The notes: generated by a model not told the origin, from the sequence alone. A stretch of 64,000 nucleotides of DNA from Pelagovum sp. HNIBRBA483 (GCF_040931995.1 NZ_CP162412.1:2170001-2234000); one strand, 5' to 3'. Positions 45,955-55,460 are shown, counted from the stretch's first letter. Made by a program: numbers and translations.

Positions 45955-46878
45955 ATGACAGATGACCGCCCCTTCCTGGGGATCTTGTTCATGCTCGGTT
46001 TTTGCGTGCTCGCGCCCCTCGGGGACAGCGTGGCAAAACTGCTGGGCGGCAGCGTCGCGCTGGGTGTCCTTCTGCTGGCGCGCTTCGGCTTTCAGGCGCT
46101 GCTGTTGCTGCCCGTGGTTCTCGCCTCCGGCAGCCGCCCGCAGCTGACACCGCGCCTGTTGGCAATCACCGCGCTGCGCACCGTTCTGCATATGCTGGGT
46201 ATCGGTGCGATGTTTGCCGCCCTGCGCTACCTGCCGTTGGCCGATGCCCTCGCCATTACCTTCGTCATGCCCTTCCTGATGCTCCTGCTGGGCTGGCTCT
46301 TTCTGGGCGAGGAGGTCGGCCCGCATCGCCTCGCCGCCTGCGCCGTGGGCTTCGGCGGCACGCTCCTCGTGATCCAGCCCAACTTCGCCGAGGTGGGCGC
46401 ACCAGCCCTCCTGCCGCTTGTCGTTGCGGTGGTTTTCGCTGTCTTCATGCTGGTCACCCGCCTGATCGCAAAGCAGATTGATCCGGTTACACTGCAATGC
46501 CTGAACGGGTTTCAAGCAAGCCTCGTGCTGGTGCCCGCTTTCTTCCTCTGGCCGGCATTCGGCGGCGCAACTCTCACGCAAGCCCCCGCCTCCACGCTTG
46601 TTCTCCTCACGGCAATGGGCATCACCGGCACCGCCGCGCACCTGATGATGACATGGAGCCTCAGGCTGGCCCCGTCAGCCACACTCGCCCCGATGCAATA
46701 TCTCGAAATTCCGTTCGGCACGCTCCTCGGCTGGCTGATCTTCAGTGATCTCCCCGATGGGCTTGCCGCAGTTGGCATCTTGGTCACGATCTCGGCAGGG
46801 CTCTACATCATCCTGCGCGAGCGCCGCCTTCAGCAACAGGCGCCATTACCGCCCCATGCGCCGCCAGCGGCAGAGTGA
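45955..46878 (+). CDS. EamA/DMT family transporter (second of a tandem pair)
   Basis: This 307-residue paralogue of the preceding gene has the same ten-helix plan and matching motifs (DALAITFVMPFLML, GEEVGPHR, GFGGTLLVIQPNF, APSATLAPMQYLEI). The pair probably arose by local duplication and may act separately or as a heterodimer. The last 71 bases overlap the 3' end of the convergent thiamine pyrophosphokinase gene. Its C-terminus is a Pro/Gln-rich tail. Confidence 0.87.
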   Translation: MTDDRPFLGILFMLGFCVLAPLGDSVAKLLGGSVALGVLLLARFGFQALLLLPVVLASGSRPQLTPRLLAITALRTVLHMLGIGAMFAALRYLPLADALAITFVMPFLMLLLGWLFLGEEVGPHRLAACAVGFGGTLLVIQPNFAEVGAPALLPLVVAVVFAVFMLVTRLIAKQIDPVTLQCLNGFQASLVLVPAFFLWPAFGGATLTQAPASTLVLLTAMGITGTAAHLMMTWSLRLAPSATLAPMQYLEIPFGTLLGWLIFSDLPDGLAAVGILVTISAGLYIILRERRLQQQAPLPPHAPPAAE

Positions 46879-47479
46879 TCAGCAGCGGCGCATCCGTCTC
46901 GATCCGCACCTCGCCAGACCCGACAACCTTGTTCGACACACTGATCATCGCATCAGGACTCATCGCAATCTTTTCCAAGGGCCACGCAAGCCCTGTCGCA
47001 CTCACCCCGGCCTCCCCCAACGGAAACAACGAAATCCGTGACCCGTGATCCAGCTGAAGCAGGTGCGCGCCCGCCTCCAACGCGAAAACCACATCCTCCT
47101 CCGAGAGCAGGAACACCGGCCGCGCCGCGAAACGGACAAGGACGTTCAGCACGGCCATCGTGTGATCGAGCCGCCCCCCCAAAAAGCCGACCCCTACCAT
47201 CAGGGGCGCTTCGACGCGGGTGAGCACCTTTTCGAAATCGGTGGTTTCCTGCTCGGCAATCGGGTGAACACGCGCCGCAAAGTCCCGCAGCACCTCTTCT
47301 GATGCGCTGTCGAGATCGCCTATCACCGCCTCTGGCATGAGTCCCCGCGCATGCAAAAGCGCGGCACCACCATCCGCCGCAACCATCCTTGGCGAAATCG
47401 CCTGAGCAATGTTAAACTCAACAACGTTAACAGGGCCGCCCCCGACCAGAACTATTGGCTCATTTGAACAAACAATCAC
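46808..47479 (-). CDS. Thiamine diphosphokinase
   Basis: This enzyme of about 223 residues transfers pyrophosphate from ATP to thiamine to give thiamine diphosphate. Diagnostic motifs are VAADGGAALL, VIGDLDSAS, QETTDFEKVL and GFLGGRLDHTMAVLN. The start is taken as GTG at 47479, with GAGGTG about eight bases upstream; the frame is open further upstream, including an ATG at 47515. It is not linked to other thiamine genes and no TPP riboswitch was found. Confidence 0.9.
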   Translation of the reverse strand: MIVCSNEPIVLVGGGPVNVVEFNIAQAISPRMVAADGGAALLHARGLMPEAVIGDLDSASEEVLRDFAARVHPIAEQETTDFEKVLTRVEAPLMVGVGFLGGRLDHTMAVLNVLVRFAARPVFLLSEEDVVFALEAGAHLLQLDHGSRISLFPLGEAGVSATGLAWPLEKIAMSPDAMISVSNKVVGSGEVRIETDAPLLITLPLAAHGAVMAPVAEGGARAG

Positions 47480-47626
47480 AACGCCGCACCTCGATTGGCC
47501 ACAATTTGGAAACATGCCCCAAAACAGCCATGAAATAATACCGTTATAAACCTCTTTCCGTTCCCGATTACGAACCAATTGCTGGTAAAAAGGACGGACC
47601 CCGCACTGGGAGAAAGTGAGCGATTA

Positions 47627-49717
47627 ATGGTTAGTACGAGCAAAATTCTAACGGTTTCCTATGGCACATTCTCGTGCACGCTAGAGGGATTCGACGATTC
47701 GTTCGACACGATGAAAGCAATCGCCGAGTATTTTCGTGATCTCGCCGCAGATGACAGATACTTCGGTGCTGAGCCACCCACGCCAGATGCCGATATGCTT
47801 GCCCGTATCGCCGAGCGTGAGATGTCCCGCCGCGTCGAAGCCCGCATGGAGCGCACCGGAATCGTCCTGCGCCCCGCTGCCGTGGACGAGGCAGCGCCGG
47901 CCACAGAAACACCCGCTGCGCAGGCAGCACCGACCGAGGCACGCGCCCCGGCTCCCGCTCCGGCAGCTTCCCCTGCGCCCGCAGCCGCCGCTCCTTCCCT
48001 GCTGGACGACAGCGAGGACGACAGCGCCGCCACCTTCTTTTCCCAGCCGCAAACCGCTGCCGAACCCGCCTCTGGCGATAGCCTGATCGAACGCCTCAAG
48101 CGCATCCGCGCCGCCGCTGCCGCACAGGCCGCCGAGGCAGCGAACGAGGTCGACGCCGCAGAAGAGACACCGGCAACCATACGGCCCGAGGTAACGCCCG
48201 CACCCGCAGTAACGACCGAAGAGGCCACTGAACCGCCCGTAGCGGATGAGACACCTTCCGCCCCCGCAGAGGCAGAAGCCGCCCAAATCGAGGAAGAAGC
48301 CGCCGACGATAGCGGCGAAGATGATACCGCCCTGATCGCCGCCCTCGCCAGCACTCCTGCGCCTGCGGCAAGCCCCGTGACAGGCCCTATGACAGGCGCC
48401 GTGACAGACGATGCACCAGAAGATGACATCGCCACCGCAGCCACCGCAGAGGAACCGGAAACCGCAAGCGACGCCACAGCGGAGGACACTGCGGAGGACA
48501 CCGCCGAGGAAGCCCCTGCTCCGGCCCATGTCAGCATGAGTTTCGACGCTTTCACCCAAGATGTGACCGAGCGGCTTTCCGAAACCCCGTCCGATGCCAC
48601 CCCGTCCGATGACCCAGTCGAAGCCGAAAGCTCCGAAGCTGAAACCGTCGCGGAAGACAGCGACGAGGAAGAAGAGGTCACCGTCGAAATCGCAGTCGAG
48701 GGGGAGATCGTCGAAAACTGGTTCGACGAAGCCGCGACCGAAGACGCAGAAGAACCTGCCGCCAATTTTGGCGTCAATCTCGCCAGCCTAGACGGCCTCG
48801 AAGATTACGAAGACACCTCCGACAAACCCGAAGCAGCACTGCTTTCTCCCGAGGAAGAAGAAGAGCTGGCGCACGAGCTGGCTGAACTGGCTACAACGCC
48901 CGCAGAGGAAGTGGAAACAGCAATCAGCGATGACGACGACGAAGTCGAAGAGGACACACCCGCTGCCGCCGTCGACGACCGCCGCGGCCGCGACATCCTC
49001 GAAGGCCAGCCCAATGGCGATGGCGATGTCGACCGCATCATGTCCCGCACCGACGATCACCTCTCCGAGCCGGAAGGTGAGCGCCGCCGCGCTGCCATCG
49101 CGCAGCTGCGCGCCGCAGTCGCCGCCACCGAGGCCGCGCGACAGCTAGGCGACAAGCCTGAAGATGCCGAAGCGGCCAAGGAGCCTTTCCGCGACGACCT
49201 CAAGAAAGCGGTCAAGCCGCGCTCCGCCTCTGGCCTGTTAAAGGCGATCCGTGGCAGCCGCTCCAAGACAGACACCCCGCGCCCCGAGCGTCCGCGCCCC
49301 GCGCCGTTGCGTCTTGTGGCGGAGCAGCGCGTCGACGACACCGCGCAACCGGCTGCCACCCAGGCGCCGCGCCCTGCGCGCCCAGTCGCCACGCCGCGCG
49401 CGGCGGCAACGCCTGTGATCAGCGGTTATGATAGCTTCTCCGATTTCGTCGAAAGCATGGGCGCGCACGGGCTTGGTGACCTTCTCGAAGCCGCCGCCGC
49501 CTACACCGCTTTCGTTGAGGGCGCGGAGGATTTCTCCCGCCCCGAACTGATCCAAAAAGTGCGCGAAGTGCATGACGAAAACTTCAGCCGCGAAGACGGC
49601 CTGCGCTTCTTCGGCACCCTTCTGCGTGAGGGCCGGATCAACAAGGTCAGCTCCGGCCGTTTCCAAGTGGCCGATTCGACCCGCTTCCGGCCCACCCAGA
49701 AAGCCGCCAGCAACTAG
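47627..49717 (+). CDS. Large acidic, Ala/Glu-rich low-complexity protein with conserved ends
   Basis: This 696-residue protein has no name I can give. The N-terminal 75 residues (KILTVSYGTFSCTLEGFDDSFDTMKAIAEYFRDLA) form a compact domain. A long linker dominated by Ala, Glu, Pro, Asp and Thr (about 80-590) is surely disordered and strongly acidic, with a basic patch near 520-560. The last 100 residues (597-696; GYDSFSDFVESMG, FSREDGLRFFGTLLREGRINKV) form a second folded domain. No signal or membrane helix is present, so it is probably cytosolic and may act as a tether. Similar proteins occur across roseobacters as far as I recall. A terminator follows. Confidence 0.8.
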   Translation: MVSTSKILTVSYGTFSCTLEGFDDSFDTMKAIAEYFRDLAADDRYFGAEPPTPDADMLARIAEREMSRRVEARMERTGIVLRPAAVDEAAPATETPAAQAAPTEARAPAPAPAASPAPAAAAPSLLDDSEDDSAATFFSQPQTAAEPASGDSLIERLKRIRAAAAAQAAEAANEVDAAEETPATIRPEVTPAPAVTTEEATEPPVADETPSAPAEAEAAQIEEEAADDSGEDDTALIAALASTPAPAASPVTGPMTGAVTDDAPEDDIATAATAEEPETASDATAEDTAEDTAEEAPAPAHVSMSFDAFTQDVTERLSETPSDATPSDDPVEAESSEAETVAEDSDEEEEVTVEIAVEGEIVENWFDEAATEDAEEPAANFGVNLASLDGLEDYEDTSDKPEAALLSPEEEEELAHELAELATTPAEEVETAISDDDDEVEEDTPAAAVDDRRGRDILEGQPNGDGDVDRIMSRTDDHLSEPEGERRRAAIAQLRAAVAATEAARQLGDKPEDAEAAKEPFRDDLKKAVKPRSASGLLKAIRGSRSKTDTPRPERPRPAPLRLVAEQRVDDTAQPAATQAPRPARPVATPRAAATPVISGYDSFSDFVESMGAHGLGDLLEAAAAYTAFVEGAEDFSRPELIQKVREVHDENFSREDGLRFFGTLLREGRINKVSSGRFQVADSTRFRPTQKAASN

Positions 49718-49742
49718 GCGCGGCGCAGATCGAAAACCTCGT

Positions 49743-49768
49743 CGGGCGGCCAGTTGGCCGCCCGTTTT
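49743..49768 (+). terminator. Rho-independent terminator before lysC
   Basis: A GC-rich perfect stem (CGGGCGGCCA 49743-49752 with TGGCCGCCCG 49755-49764) is followed by TTTTC. It lies 25 bases after the stop of the acidic protein gene. Confidence 0.85.
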
Positions 49769-49854
49769 CGTAACGCAACGTCATTTGACGCATTGCTCTG
49801 TCCGCCCCCTGACAGTAAACAGCGGCCAACTTTAATATCCAGCCGTCGGGGGGC

Positions 49855-51099
49855 ATGCCCGTGCCAACACTCGTAATGAAATTCGGTGGAACGTCGGTCG
49901 CCAATATCGACCGCATCCACCGCGCCGCCAAGCGCGTCGCCGTCGAGGTGGCGAAAGGCTATGATGTGATCGTGATCGTGTCGGCGATGTCGGGCAAAAC
50001 CAACGAGCTTGTCGGCTGGGTCAATGAGACATCCCCGCTCTACGATGCGCGTGAATATGATGCCGTTGTGGCGTCGGGTGAAAATGTCACCGCTGGCCTG
50101 ATGGCGCTGCGCCTTCAGGAAATGGACATCCCCGCACGCAGTTGGCAGGGCTGGCAGGTGCCGGTGCTCACCACCTCGGCCCATTCCTCTGCACGGATCG
50201 AAGACATCCCGTCCGAAAACATCACCCGCAAGTTTGGCGAGGGCATGAAAGTCGCCGTGGTTGCGGGCTTCCAGGGCCTCTCGCCCGAGGGCCGGATCAC
50301 CACGCTGGGCCGTGGCGGCTCCGATACCACCGCCGTGGCCTTCGCCGCAGCCTTCGGCGCGGAGCGTTGCGATATCTACACCGATGTGGACGGCGTCTAC
50401 ACCACCGACCCCCGCATCTGCGACAAGGCCCGCAAACTCGACAAGATCGCCTTTGAAGAAATGCTGGAACTAGCCTCCCTTGGCGCCAAGGTTCTGCAAA
50501 CCCGCTCCGTCGAGCTTGCCATGCGGTACAAAGTGCGCCTGCGGGTGCTCTCCAGTTTTGAAGAACAGTCCGACGAAGCAGGAACGCTCGTATGTGACGA
50601 GGAGGAAATCATGGAAAACAACGTTGTCTCCGGCGTCGCCTATAGCCGCGACGAAGCCAAAATGACGCTGATCTCGGTGGCCGACCGCCCCGGCATCGCG
50701 GGCAAGATCTTCGTTCCGCTGGCCGAAGCTGGCGTAAACGTCGATATGATCGTGCAGAACATCTCCGAAGATGGCCGCACCGACATGACTTTCTCCTGCC
50801 CCGTAGATCAGGTTATCCGCGCCAAGAAAGCGCTGGAAGAGGCGCATGCCCGCGGCGATATCAACTTCTCTGAACTTGTGACAGATGATGGCGTCTGCAA
50901 AGTCTCGGTCGTCGGCATCGGCATGCGCAGCCATACCGGCGTCGCGGCCAAGATGTTCGAAGCGCTCGCTGCTGAAGGCGTGAACATCAAGGTCATTTCG
51001 ACCTCCGAAATCAAAGTTTCCGTCCTGATCGATAGAAAATACATGGAACTTGCAGTCCAAGCACTCCATGATGCCTTCGAACTGGAAAAAGTGGCCTAG
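49855..51099 (+). CDS. lysC: Aspartate kinase
   Basis: This 414-residue enzyme phosphorylates aspartate, the first step to lysine, methionine, threonine and diaminopimelate. The kinase domain (about 1-240) begins VMKFGGTSVANIDRI and includes GRGGSDTTAVAFAA and the YTDVDGVYTTDPR loop. Two C-terminal ACT domains (about 265-410) would provide feedback control by lysine and/or threonine. It is 33 bases upstream of ptsP, probably co-transcribed. Confidence 0.96.
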   Translation: MPVPTLVMKFGGTSVANIDRIHRAAKRVAVEVAKGYDVIVIVSAMSGKTNELVGWVNETSPLYDAREYDAVVASGENVTAGLMALRLQEMDIPARSWQGWQVPVLTTSAHSSARIEDIPSENITRKFGEGMKVAVVAGFQGLSPEGRITTLGRGGSDTTAVAFAAAFGAERCDIYTDVDGVYTTDPRICDKARKLDKIAFEEMLELASLGAKVLQTRSVELAMRYKVRLRVLSSFEEQSDEAGTLVCDEEEIMENNVVSGVAYSRDEAKMTLISVADRPGIAGKIFVPLAEAGVNVDMIVQNISEDGRTDMTFSCPVDQVIRAKKALEEAHARGDINFSELVTDDGVCKVSVVGIGMRSHTGVAAKMFEALAAEGVNIKVISTSEIKVSVLIDRKYMELAVQALHDAFELEKVA

Positions 51100-51132
51100 C
51101 GCTTTGCTGCGTAGGGCTGCACGGGGAGCGTG

Positions 51133-53379
51133 ATGCCCGAGACACGGACCGAGAGCGAAAGCCGCAAGCTGCTGGGGCGTCTGAGGGACGCACTGGCAGA
51201 GGATAGCGCCGGTCAGGCCCGCCTTGACCATGTGGTGAACATCATCGCCTCGTCCATGCAGACCGAGGTTTGCTCCATCTACCTCTTCCGCGACGAGGAC
51301 ACGCTTGAGCTTTGCGCCACCGAGGGCCTTGCTCCCGACGCGGTGCACCAAACCCGCATGCGGCTCGGTGAAGGCCTTGTCGGCAGCGTCGCCCGTAGAA
51401 AGCGCATCATCAACACCGCCAACGCGCCCGCCGCCAAGGGCTTCCGTTACATGCCGGAAACCGGCGAAGAACGGTTCTCCTCCTTCTGCGGTGTCCCGAT
51501 CCAGCGCCTCGGCGACGTGCTCGGCGTTCTGGTCGTCCAGTCCAAAGCTGCCCGCGAGTTCACGCCTGACGAAGTGTACGCCCTCGAAGTCGTCGCTATG
51601 GTGCTGGCCGAAATGACCGAGCTTGGTGCCTTTGTTGGCGAAGGCGCGGCGCTTTCTGCACGTCACCAGCAAGCTGTCATGTTCCGTGGCACTGTCGGTC
51701 AGGAAGGCGCCGCCGAAGGCCGTGTCTATTTGCATGAGCCGCGCGTGGTTGTGACCAACCCGATCTCCGACGACCCAGAATCCGAGGCCAAGCGCCTGAC
51801 AGAAGCCGTCGAAACCCTGCGCGTCAGCGTCGATGACATGCTCGCCGACGCCACGGGCGGAAATTCGGAGCAGACGCAAATCCTCGAAGCCTATCGCATG
51901 TTCGCCAATTCCAAGGGCTGGATGAAGCGCATGCTCGAAGACGTCGAAAACGGCCTTTCGGCCGAAGCTGCCGTGGAAAAGGAGCAGTCCCTCGCCCGCA
52001 CGCGGATGAGCCAAGCGACGGACTCCTACCTGCGTGACCGCCTGCACGATCTTGATGATCTCTCCAACAGGTTGCTGCGCATCCTGACCGGCCAAGGCTC
52101 CTATACTGGTGCCGAAATGCCCGATAATCCGGTGCTGATCGCCCGCAATATTGGCCCGGGTGAACTGCTTGATTACGGCAAGAAACTGCGCGGCATCGTG
52201 CTGGAGGAAGGCTCCGTCGGCAGCCACGCGGCGATCGTTGCGCGTGCATGGGCGATCCCGCTGATCATCAATGTCAAAGGCATCACCACCGAAGCGCTAA
52301 ACGGCGATCCGATCCTGATCGACGGTGATCAAGGCATCGCCCATTTGCGCCCTGACGAAACCGTCAAAACGGCCTTCCGCGACAAGATGGCGATGCAGGC
52401 CCGCGCCCAACAGCGCTATGCCTCAATCCGCGACCTGCCCGCCACCACGTTGGATGGCACCACCGTCGCGCTGCACATGAATGCCGGTTTGATGGCCGAT
52501 CTCCCCTCGCTCGAAGGCTCCGGCGCCGAAGGCGTGGGCCTTTTCCGCACCGAATTGCAATTCCTCATCCGCAACCAGATGCCCAAGCGGGCAGAACTGT
52601 CCGCGCTCTATTCGCATGTGATGAAGGCGGCTGGCGGCCGTCGCGTTGCCTTCCGCACGCTCGATATCGGCTCGGATAAAGTGCTCCCCTACATGAAGCC
52701 GAACGACGAGCCGAACCCTGCGATGGGCTGGCGTGCCATTCGCGTGGGGCTCGACAAACCGGGCGTTTTGCGGATGCAGATTCAGGCGTTGATCCGAGCC
52801 GCCAATGGCCGCCCGCTGACGCTCATGTTCCCCTTCATTGCGCAACTCCAAGAATATGATGCCGCCCGCGCCGAAGTGGACAAAGCCCTCGAACGCGAGC
52901 GCATCCTCGGCCATCCGATCCCCGAAAAGCTCGAAGTTGGCGCGATGCTGGAAACACCGTCGCTCGCCTTCGCGCCGGATGATTTCTTCAATCGCGTCGA
53001 TTTCCTATCCATCGGCGGCAATGACCTCAAGCAGTTCTTCTTTGCCGCCGACCGCGAAAACGAGCGCGTGCGCCGCCGCTACGATACGCTCAATGTCAGC
53101 TTCCTGAACTTTCTGGAAATGATCGCCGAGCGCTGCGCAGCCTCCAACACGCCCCTTTCCTTCTGTGGCGAGGATGCCGGACGCCCCGTCGAGGCACTGT
53201 GTTTCGCGGCTATCGGCATCTCGATGCTGTCAATGCGCCCGCCCTCCGTTGGGCCGGTCAAGCACCTGCTGCGCCGCTCGAACCTGCACGAAGTGAAACA
53301 GGTGATCGACAGCGCCCGTTCCGAGGGCGCGCAATCCGTGCGCCCCGCCGTGATGGAATGGCTCTCGAAGCAAAGCTGA
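51133..53379 (+). CDS. ptsP: Phosphoenolpyruvate--protein phosphotransferase of the nitrogen PTS
   Basis: This 748-residue EI-Ntr protein has an N-terminal GAF domain (about 20-165; VCSIYLFRDEDTLELCATEGL), the EI N-terminal and phosphohistidine domains with active-site His365 (GSVGSHAAIVARAW), and the PEP-binding barrel (about 440-740; GVGLFRTELQF, NDLKQFFFAADREN, FCGEDAG). It starts the phosphorelay to NPr and EIIA-Ntr, which senses nitrogen and controls potassium and metabolism. The start at 51133 follows GGGGAG. It follows lysC closely. Confidence 0.95.
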   Translation: MPETRTESESRKLLGRLRDALAEDSAGQARLDHVVNIIASSMQTEVCSIYLFRDEDTLELCATEGLAPDAVHQTRMRLGEGLVGSVARRKRIINTANAPAAKGFRYMPETGEERFSSFCGVPIQRLGDVLGVLVVQSKAAREFTPDEVYALEVVAMVLAEMTELGAFVGEGAALSARHQQAVMFRGTVGQEGAAEGRVYLHEPRVVVTNPISDDPESEAKRLTEAVETLRVSVDDMLADATGGNSEQTQILEAYRMFANSKGWMKRMLEDVENGLSAEAAVEKEQSLARTRMSQATDSYLRDRLHDLDDLSNRLLRILTGQGSYTGAEMPDNPVLIARNIGPGELLDYGKKLRGIVLEEGSVGSHAAIVARAWAIPLIINVKGITTEALNGDPILIDGDQGIAHLRPDETVKTAFRDKMAMQARAQQRYASIRDLPATTLDGTTVALHMNAGLMADLPSLEGSGAEGVGLFRTELQFLIRNQMPKRAELSALYSHVMKAAGGRRVAFRTLDIGSDKVLPYMKPNDEPNPAMGWRAIRVGLDKPGVLRMQIQALIRAANGRPLTLMFPFIAQLQEYDAARAEVDKALERERILGHPIPEKLEVGAMLETPSLAFAPDDFFNRVDFLSIGGNDLKQFFFAADRENERVRRRYDTLNVSFLNFLEMIAERCAASNTPLSFCGEDAGRPVEALCFAAIGISMLSMRPPSVGPVKHLLRRSNLHEVKQVIDSARSEGAQSVRPAVMEWLSKQS

Positions 53380-53380
53380 C

Positions 53381-54202
53381 TTAGGGCAAGCTTCGCGTCA
53401 TCAATGCAGCGTGAAAGGCGTCCAGAACCGCCTGTTCATCATGGTCCCGCGCCAGCCGCCGCAGCCCAAAATGCACCTGCGCCACCTCTGTGTAGTAGCG
53501 GATAAAGGCATAATTCGTGCCCGCCCCCGCCGCCGCGCCCAAAAGCGGCACAGCTTGGCTGGCCAGCTTTTGCGAAAGAACGGCGGCAAACTTCGGTGCC
53601 ACGCGCGAAATCACGCCCTGCACCGCCGCGCCGGTAATCGAAAGCCGCGCCCCGATGAAACTTGTATCGACACCATCATCCATGCCACCCGGTCCGCCTG
53701 CGCCGAACACCCGCAAGCATTCAATCCGCGTTTCCTCGCTGGTCGGGTCTTCGCCGTGGGTTTCGGCGATATCCTGCACCGCTCGAAAAATGACAGTGGT
53801 TGTCACCGGCAATTCCAACAACGCCGTCGGCAAGCCACCTAGGCCGCCAACCGCGCAGCTAACCGTGCCCATGATCCGGTGCGCGCGGTCGCCTCTTGCA
53901 AGGTCCGCCATCGCACCCTCGCGGCTTCGCGCGGCATATTCATAACTGCGCAATAGCGCCTTGCGCGCCGCGCTTTCAAGGCGGTCGCGCTGCTCTGCTG
54001 GGAGCATTTTCAGGCCGTCCTCGACCTGCCCACCCACCAGCATCACCGCTTTCATCAACATCCCGCCGGCAGCCGCCTGTCGCTGGGCCAGCGCGGTCAC
54101 CTCGGCGTGTGCGGCATCGGGCAGGGGTACGACCGGTACAACCGCCGTCGCCGCGACCGCGCTTTCCAAAGGTGAGTTTTCGTCTGTTTCCGGTGCGCCC
54201 AT
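53381..54202 (-). CDS. EcsC family protein
   Basis: This 273-residue protein is of the EcsC family, recognised from RAHRIMGTVSCAVGGLGGLPTALLELPVTTTVIFRAVQDIAETHGEDP and the C-terminal GAAAGAGTNYAFIRYYTEVAQVHFGLR (quoted in parts). The middle has glycine/alanine-rich hydrophobic segments that may insert in or lie on the membrane. EcsC accompanies the EcsAB transporter in Bacillus, but no ABC genes are here. It follows the GNAT gene by 19 bases. The biochemical role is unknown. Confidence 0.85.
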   Translation of the reverse strand: MGAPETDENSPLESAVAATAVVPVVPLPDAAHAEVTALAQRQAAAGGMLMKAVMLVGGQVEDGLKMLPAEQRDRLESAARKALLRSYEYAARSREGAMADLARGDRAHRIMGTVSCAVGGLGGLPTALLELPVTTTVIFRAVQDIAETHGEDPTSEETRIECLRVFGAGGPGGMDDGVDTSFIGARLSITGAAVQGVISRVAPKFAAVLSQKLASQAVPLLGAAAGAGTNYAFIRYYTEVAQVHFGLRRLARDHDEQAVLDAFHAALMTRSLP

Positions 54203-54221
54203 GGCTCATTACATGGGGAAA

Positions 54222-54728
54222 TCAGGTCGGAATACAATCCCCGTCATAGCGGCTGACCATGCCGCTGATGCCGTTCCACGCCCCATCCACGAGCGCTTGC
54301 CCCAGCACCCGATCAGGGTTCGTCGGTGGCGGCATCTCGACGCCTTGCAGCTTGCGGAAGCCAAACCGCGCGTAATAGGGCGCATCACCGACCAACATCA
54401 CCCGCTGCCAGCCCAGCTCGGTCGCGCGGTTCAGGCAGCGCTGCATCAACAGCCCGCCGACGCCCTCGCCCTGCCGCGTCGGATGCACGGCAATCGGCCC
54501 CAGCAGGACCGTTACATGCTGCCCACCAACACAGACCGGCCAGTTCCGCACTGCCCCTGCCAAGATACCATCGGCATCCCGCGCAGTGACGCATAGCTGC
54601 GGAATTGGCGCGACGCCCTCGCGCAAACGATAGGATGAAAGCGCCATACGCCCCGGTGCGAAGCACAGGTCATAAAGCGCCTCCACCTCCCACCAGTCCT
54701 CTGCCTGCTCTTCGGCGAGATTGAGCAT
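54222..54728 (-). CDS. GNAT family N-acetyltransferase, YhbS-like
   Basis: This 168-residue acetyltransferase has the acetyl-CoA pyrophosphate loop QGEGVGGLLMQRC (about 90-102) and the strand LLGPIAVHPTRQ before it, followed by VGDAPYYARFGFRK typical of the YhbS subgroup. The substrate is unknown. It appears to be the first gene of a leftward pair with the EcsC-like gene. Confidence 0.87.
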   Translation of the reverse strand: MLNLAEEQAEDWWEVEALYDLCFAPGRMALSSYRLREGVAPIPQLCVTARDADGILAGAVRNWPVCVGGQHVTVLLGPIAVHPTRQGEGVGGLLMQRCLNRATELGWQRVMLVGDAPYYARFGFRKLQGVEMPPPTNPDRVLGQALVDGAWNGISGMVSRYDGDCIPT

Positions 54729-54818
54729 CTCCGCGCCGCCCCTGTTCGTCGCTGCACTTTACCTCCGACTAACACGACGCTACCTCCTGTTCCAAGCCCA
54801 GCCATGAAAGGAAGCGAT

Positions 54819-55424
54819 ATGTTTTACACGACCGAGGACGGACACCCGCTCCCGCACAATCCGTTCAAGGCCATCGTAAGCCCGCGCCCCATAGCGTGGA
54901 TTTCCACCCGCGATGCCGCTGGCCGCGATAATCTCGCTCCTTATTCGTTTTTCAACGCCGTTTCCGATGCCCCGCCACAGGTGGTGTTTTCCTCCACATC
55001 CGCAAAAGAGGACCGTGGAGACACCAAAGACACCGTCGCCAATATCCGCGATACGGGCGCGTTTTGCGTCAATATCGTTTCCTATGCGCTGCGGGACGCG
55101 ATGAACCGCAGCTCCGGCGCATGGGGCCGCGATGTGGATGAGTTTTTAGATGCAGGCATTGAAAAAGCGCCCTGCAAGACGATCTCCTGCGCCCGCGTCG
55201 CCGCCGCTCCCGCCGCGCTGGAATGCAAGCTCCTGTCGATCACCCAACTGAAGGGCAAAAACAGCTTCATGGTTCTGGGCGAAGTCACCGGCACCTATCT
55301 GGCCGATGACTGCATCGTTGACGGGCGCTTCGACGTCACCCGGTATGAGCCACTGGCACGCCTCGGCTATCGCGATTATGCCCGCGTATCTGAAGTGATC
55401 AGCCTCAAGCGCCCCAACGATTAA
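54819..55424 (+). CDS. Flavin reductase family protein (FMN-binding split barrel)
   Basis: This 201-residue FMN-binding protein has the family pattern FKAIVSPRPIAWIST (about 14-28), APYSFFNAVSDAPP and the later VNIVSYALRDAMN. Such proteins reduce free flavin with NAD(P)H or use bound FMN. The ATG at 54819 is chosen over 54804 because AAAGGAAG lies directly upstream of it. It is divergent from the GNAT gene and converges on the SulP gene. Confidence 0.88.
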   Translation: MFYTTEDGHPLPHNPFKAIVSPRPIAWISTRDAAGRDNLAPYSFFNAVSDAPPQVVFSSTSAKEDRGDTKDTVANIRDTGAFCVNIVSYALRDAMNRSSGAWGRDVDEFLDAGIEKAPCKTISCARVAAAPAALECKLLSITQLKGKNSFMVLGEVTGTYLADDCIVDGRFDVTRYEPLARLGYRDYARVSEVISLKRPND

Positions 55425-55442
55425 CCGCGTAGGGCAGGTTCT

Positions 55443-55460
55443 GGCGGCCTAGTGGCCGCC
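55443..55460. repeat. GC-rich hairpin at the flavin reductase/SulP junction
   Basis: GGCGGCC-TAGT-GGCCGCC is a perfect 7-bp hairpin whose loop holds the SulP stop codon. It lacks a T-tract on either side. It may end or stabilise the converging transcripts. Confidence 0.5.

Noticed and set aside
50470-52227. 585-codon antisense frame across lysC and ptsP
   Set aside because: It is opposite two conserved enzymes, rich in His and Arg without domain structure. It is a coding shadow.
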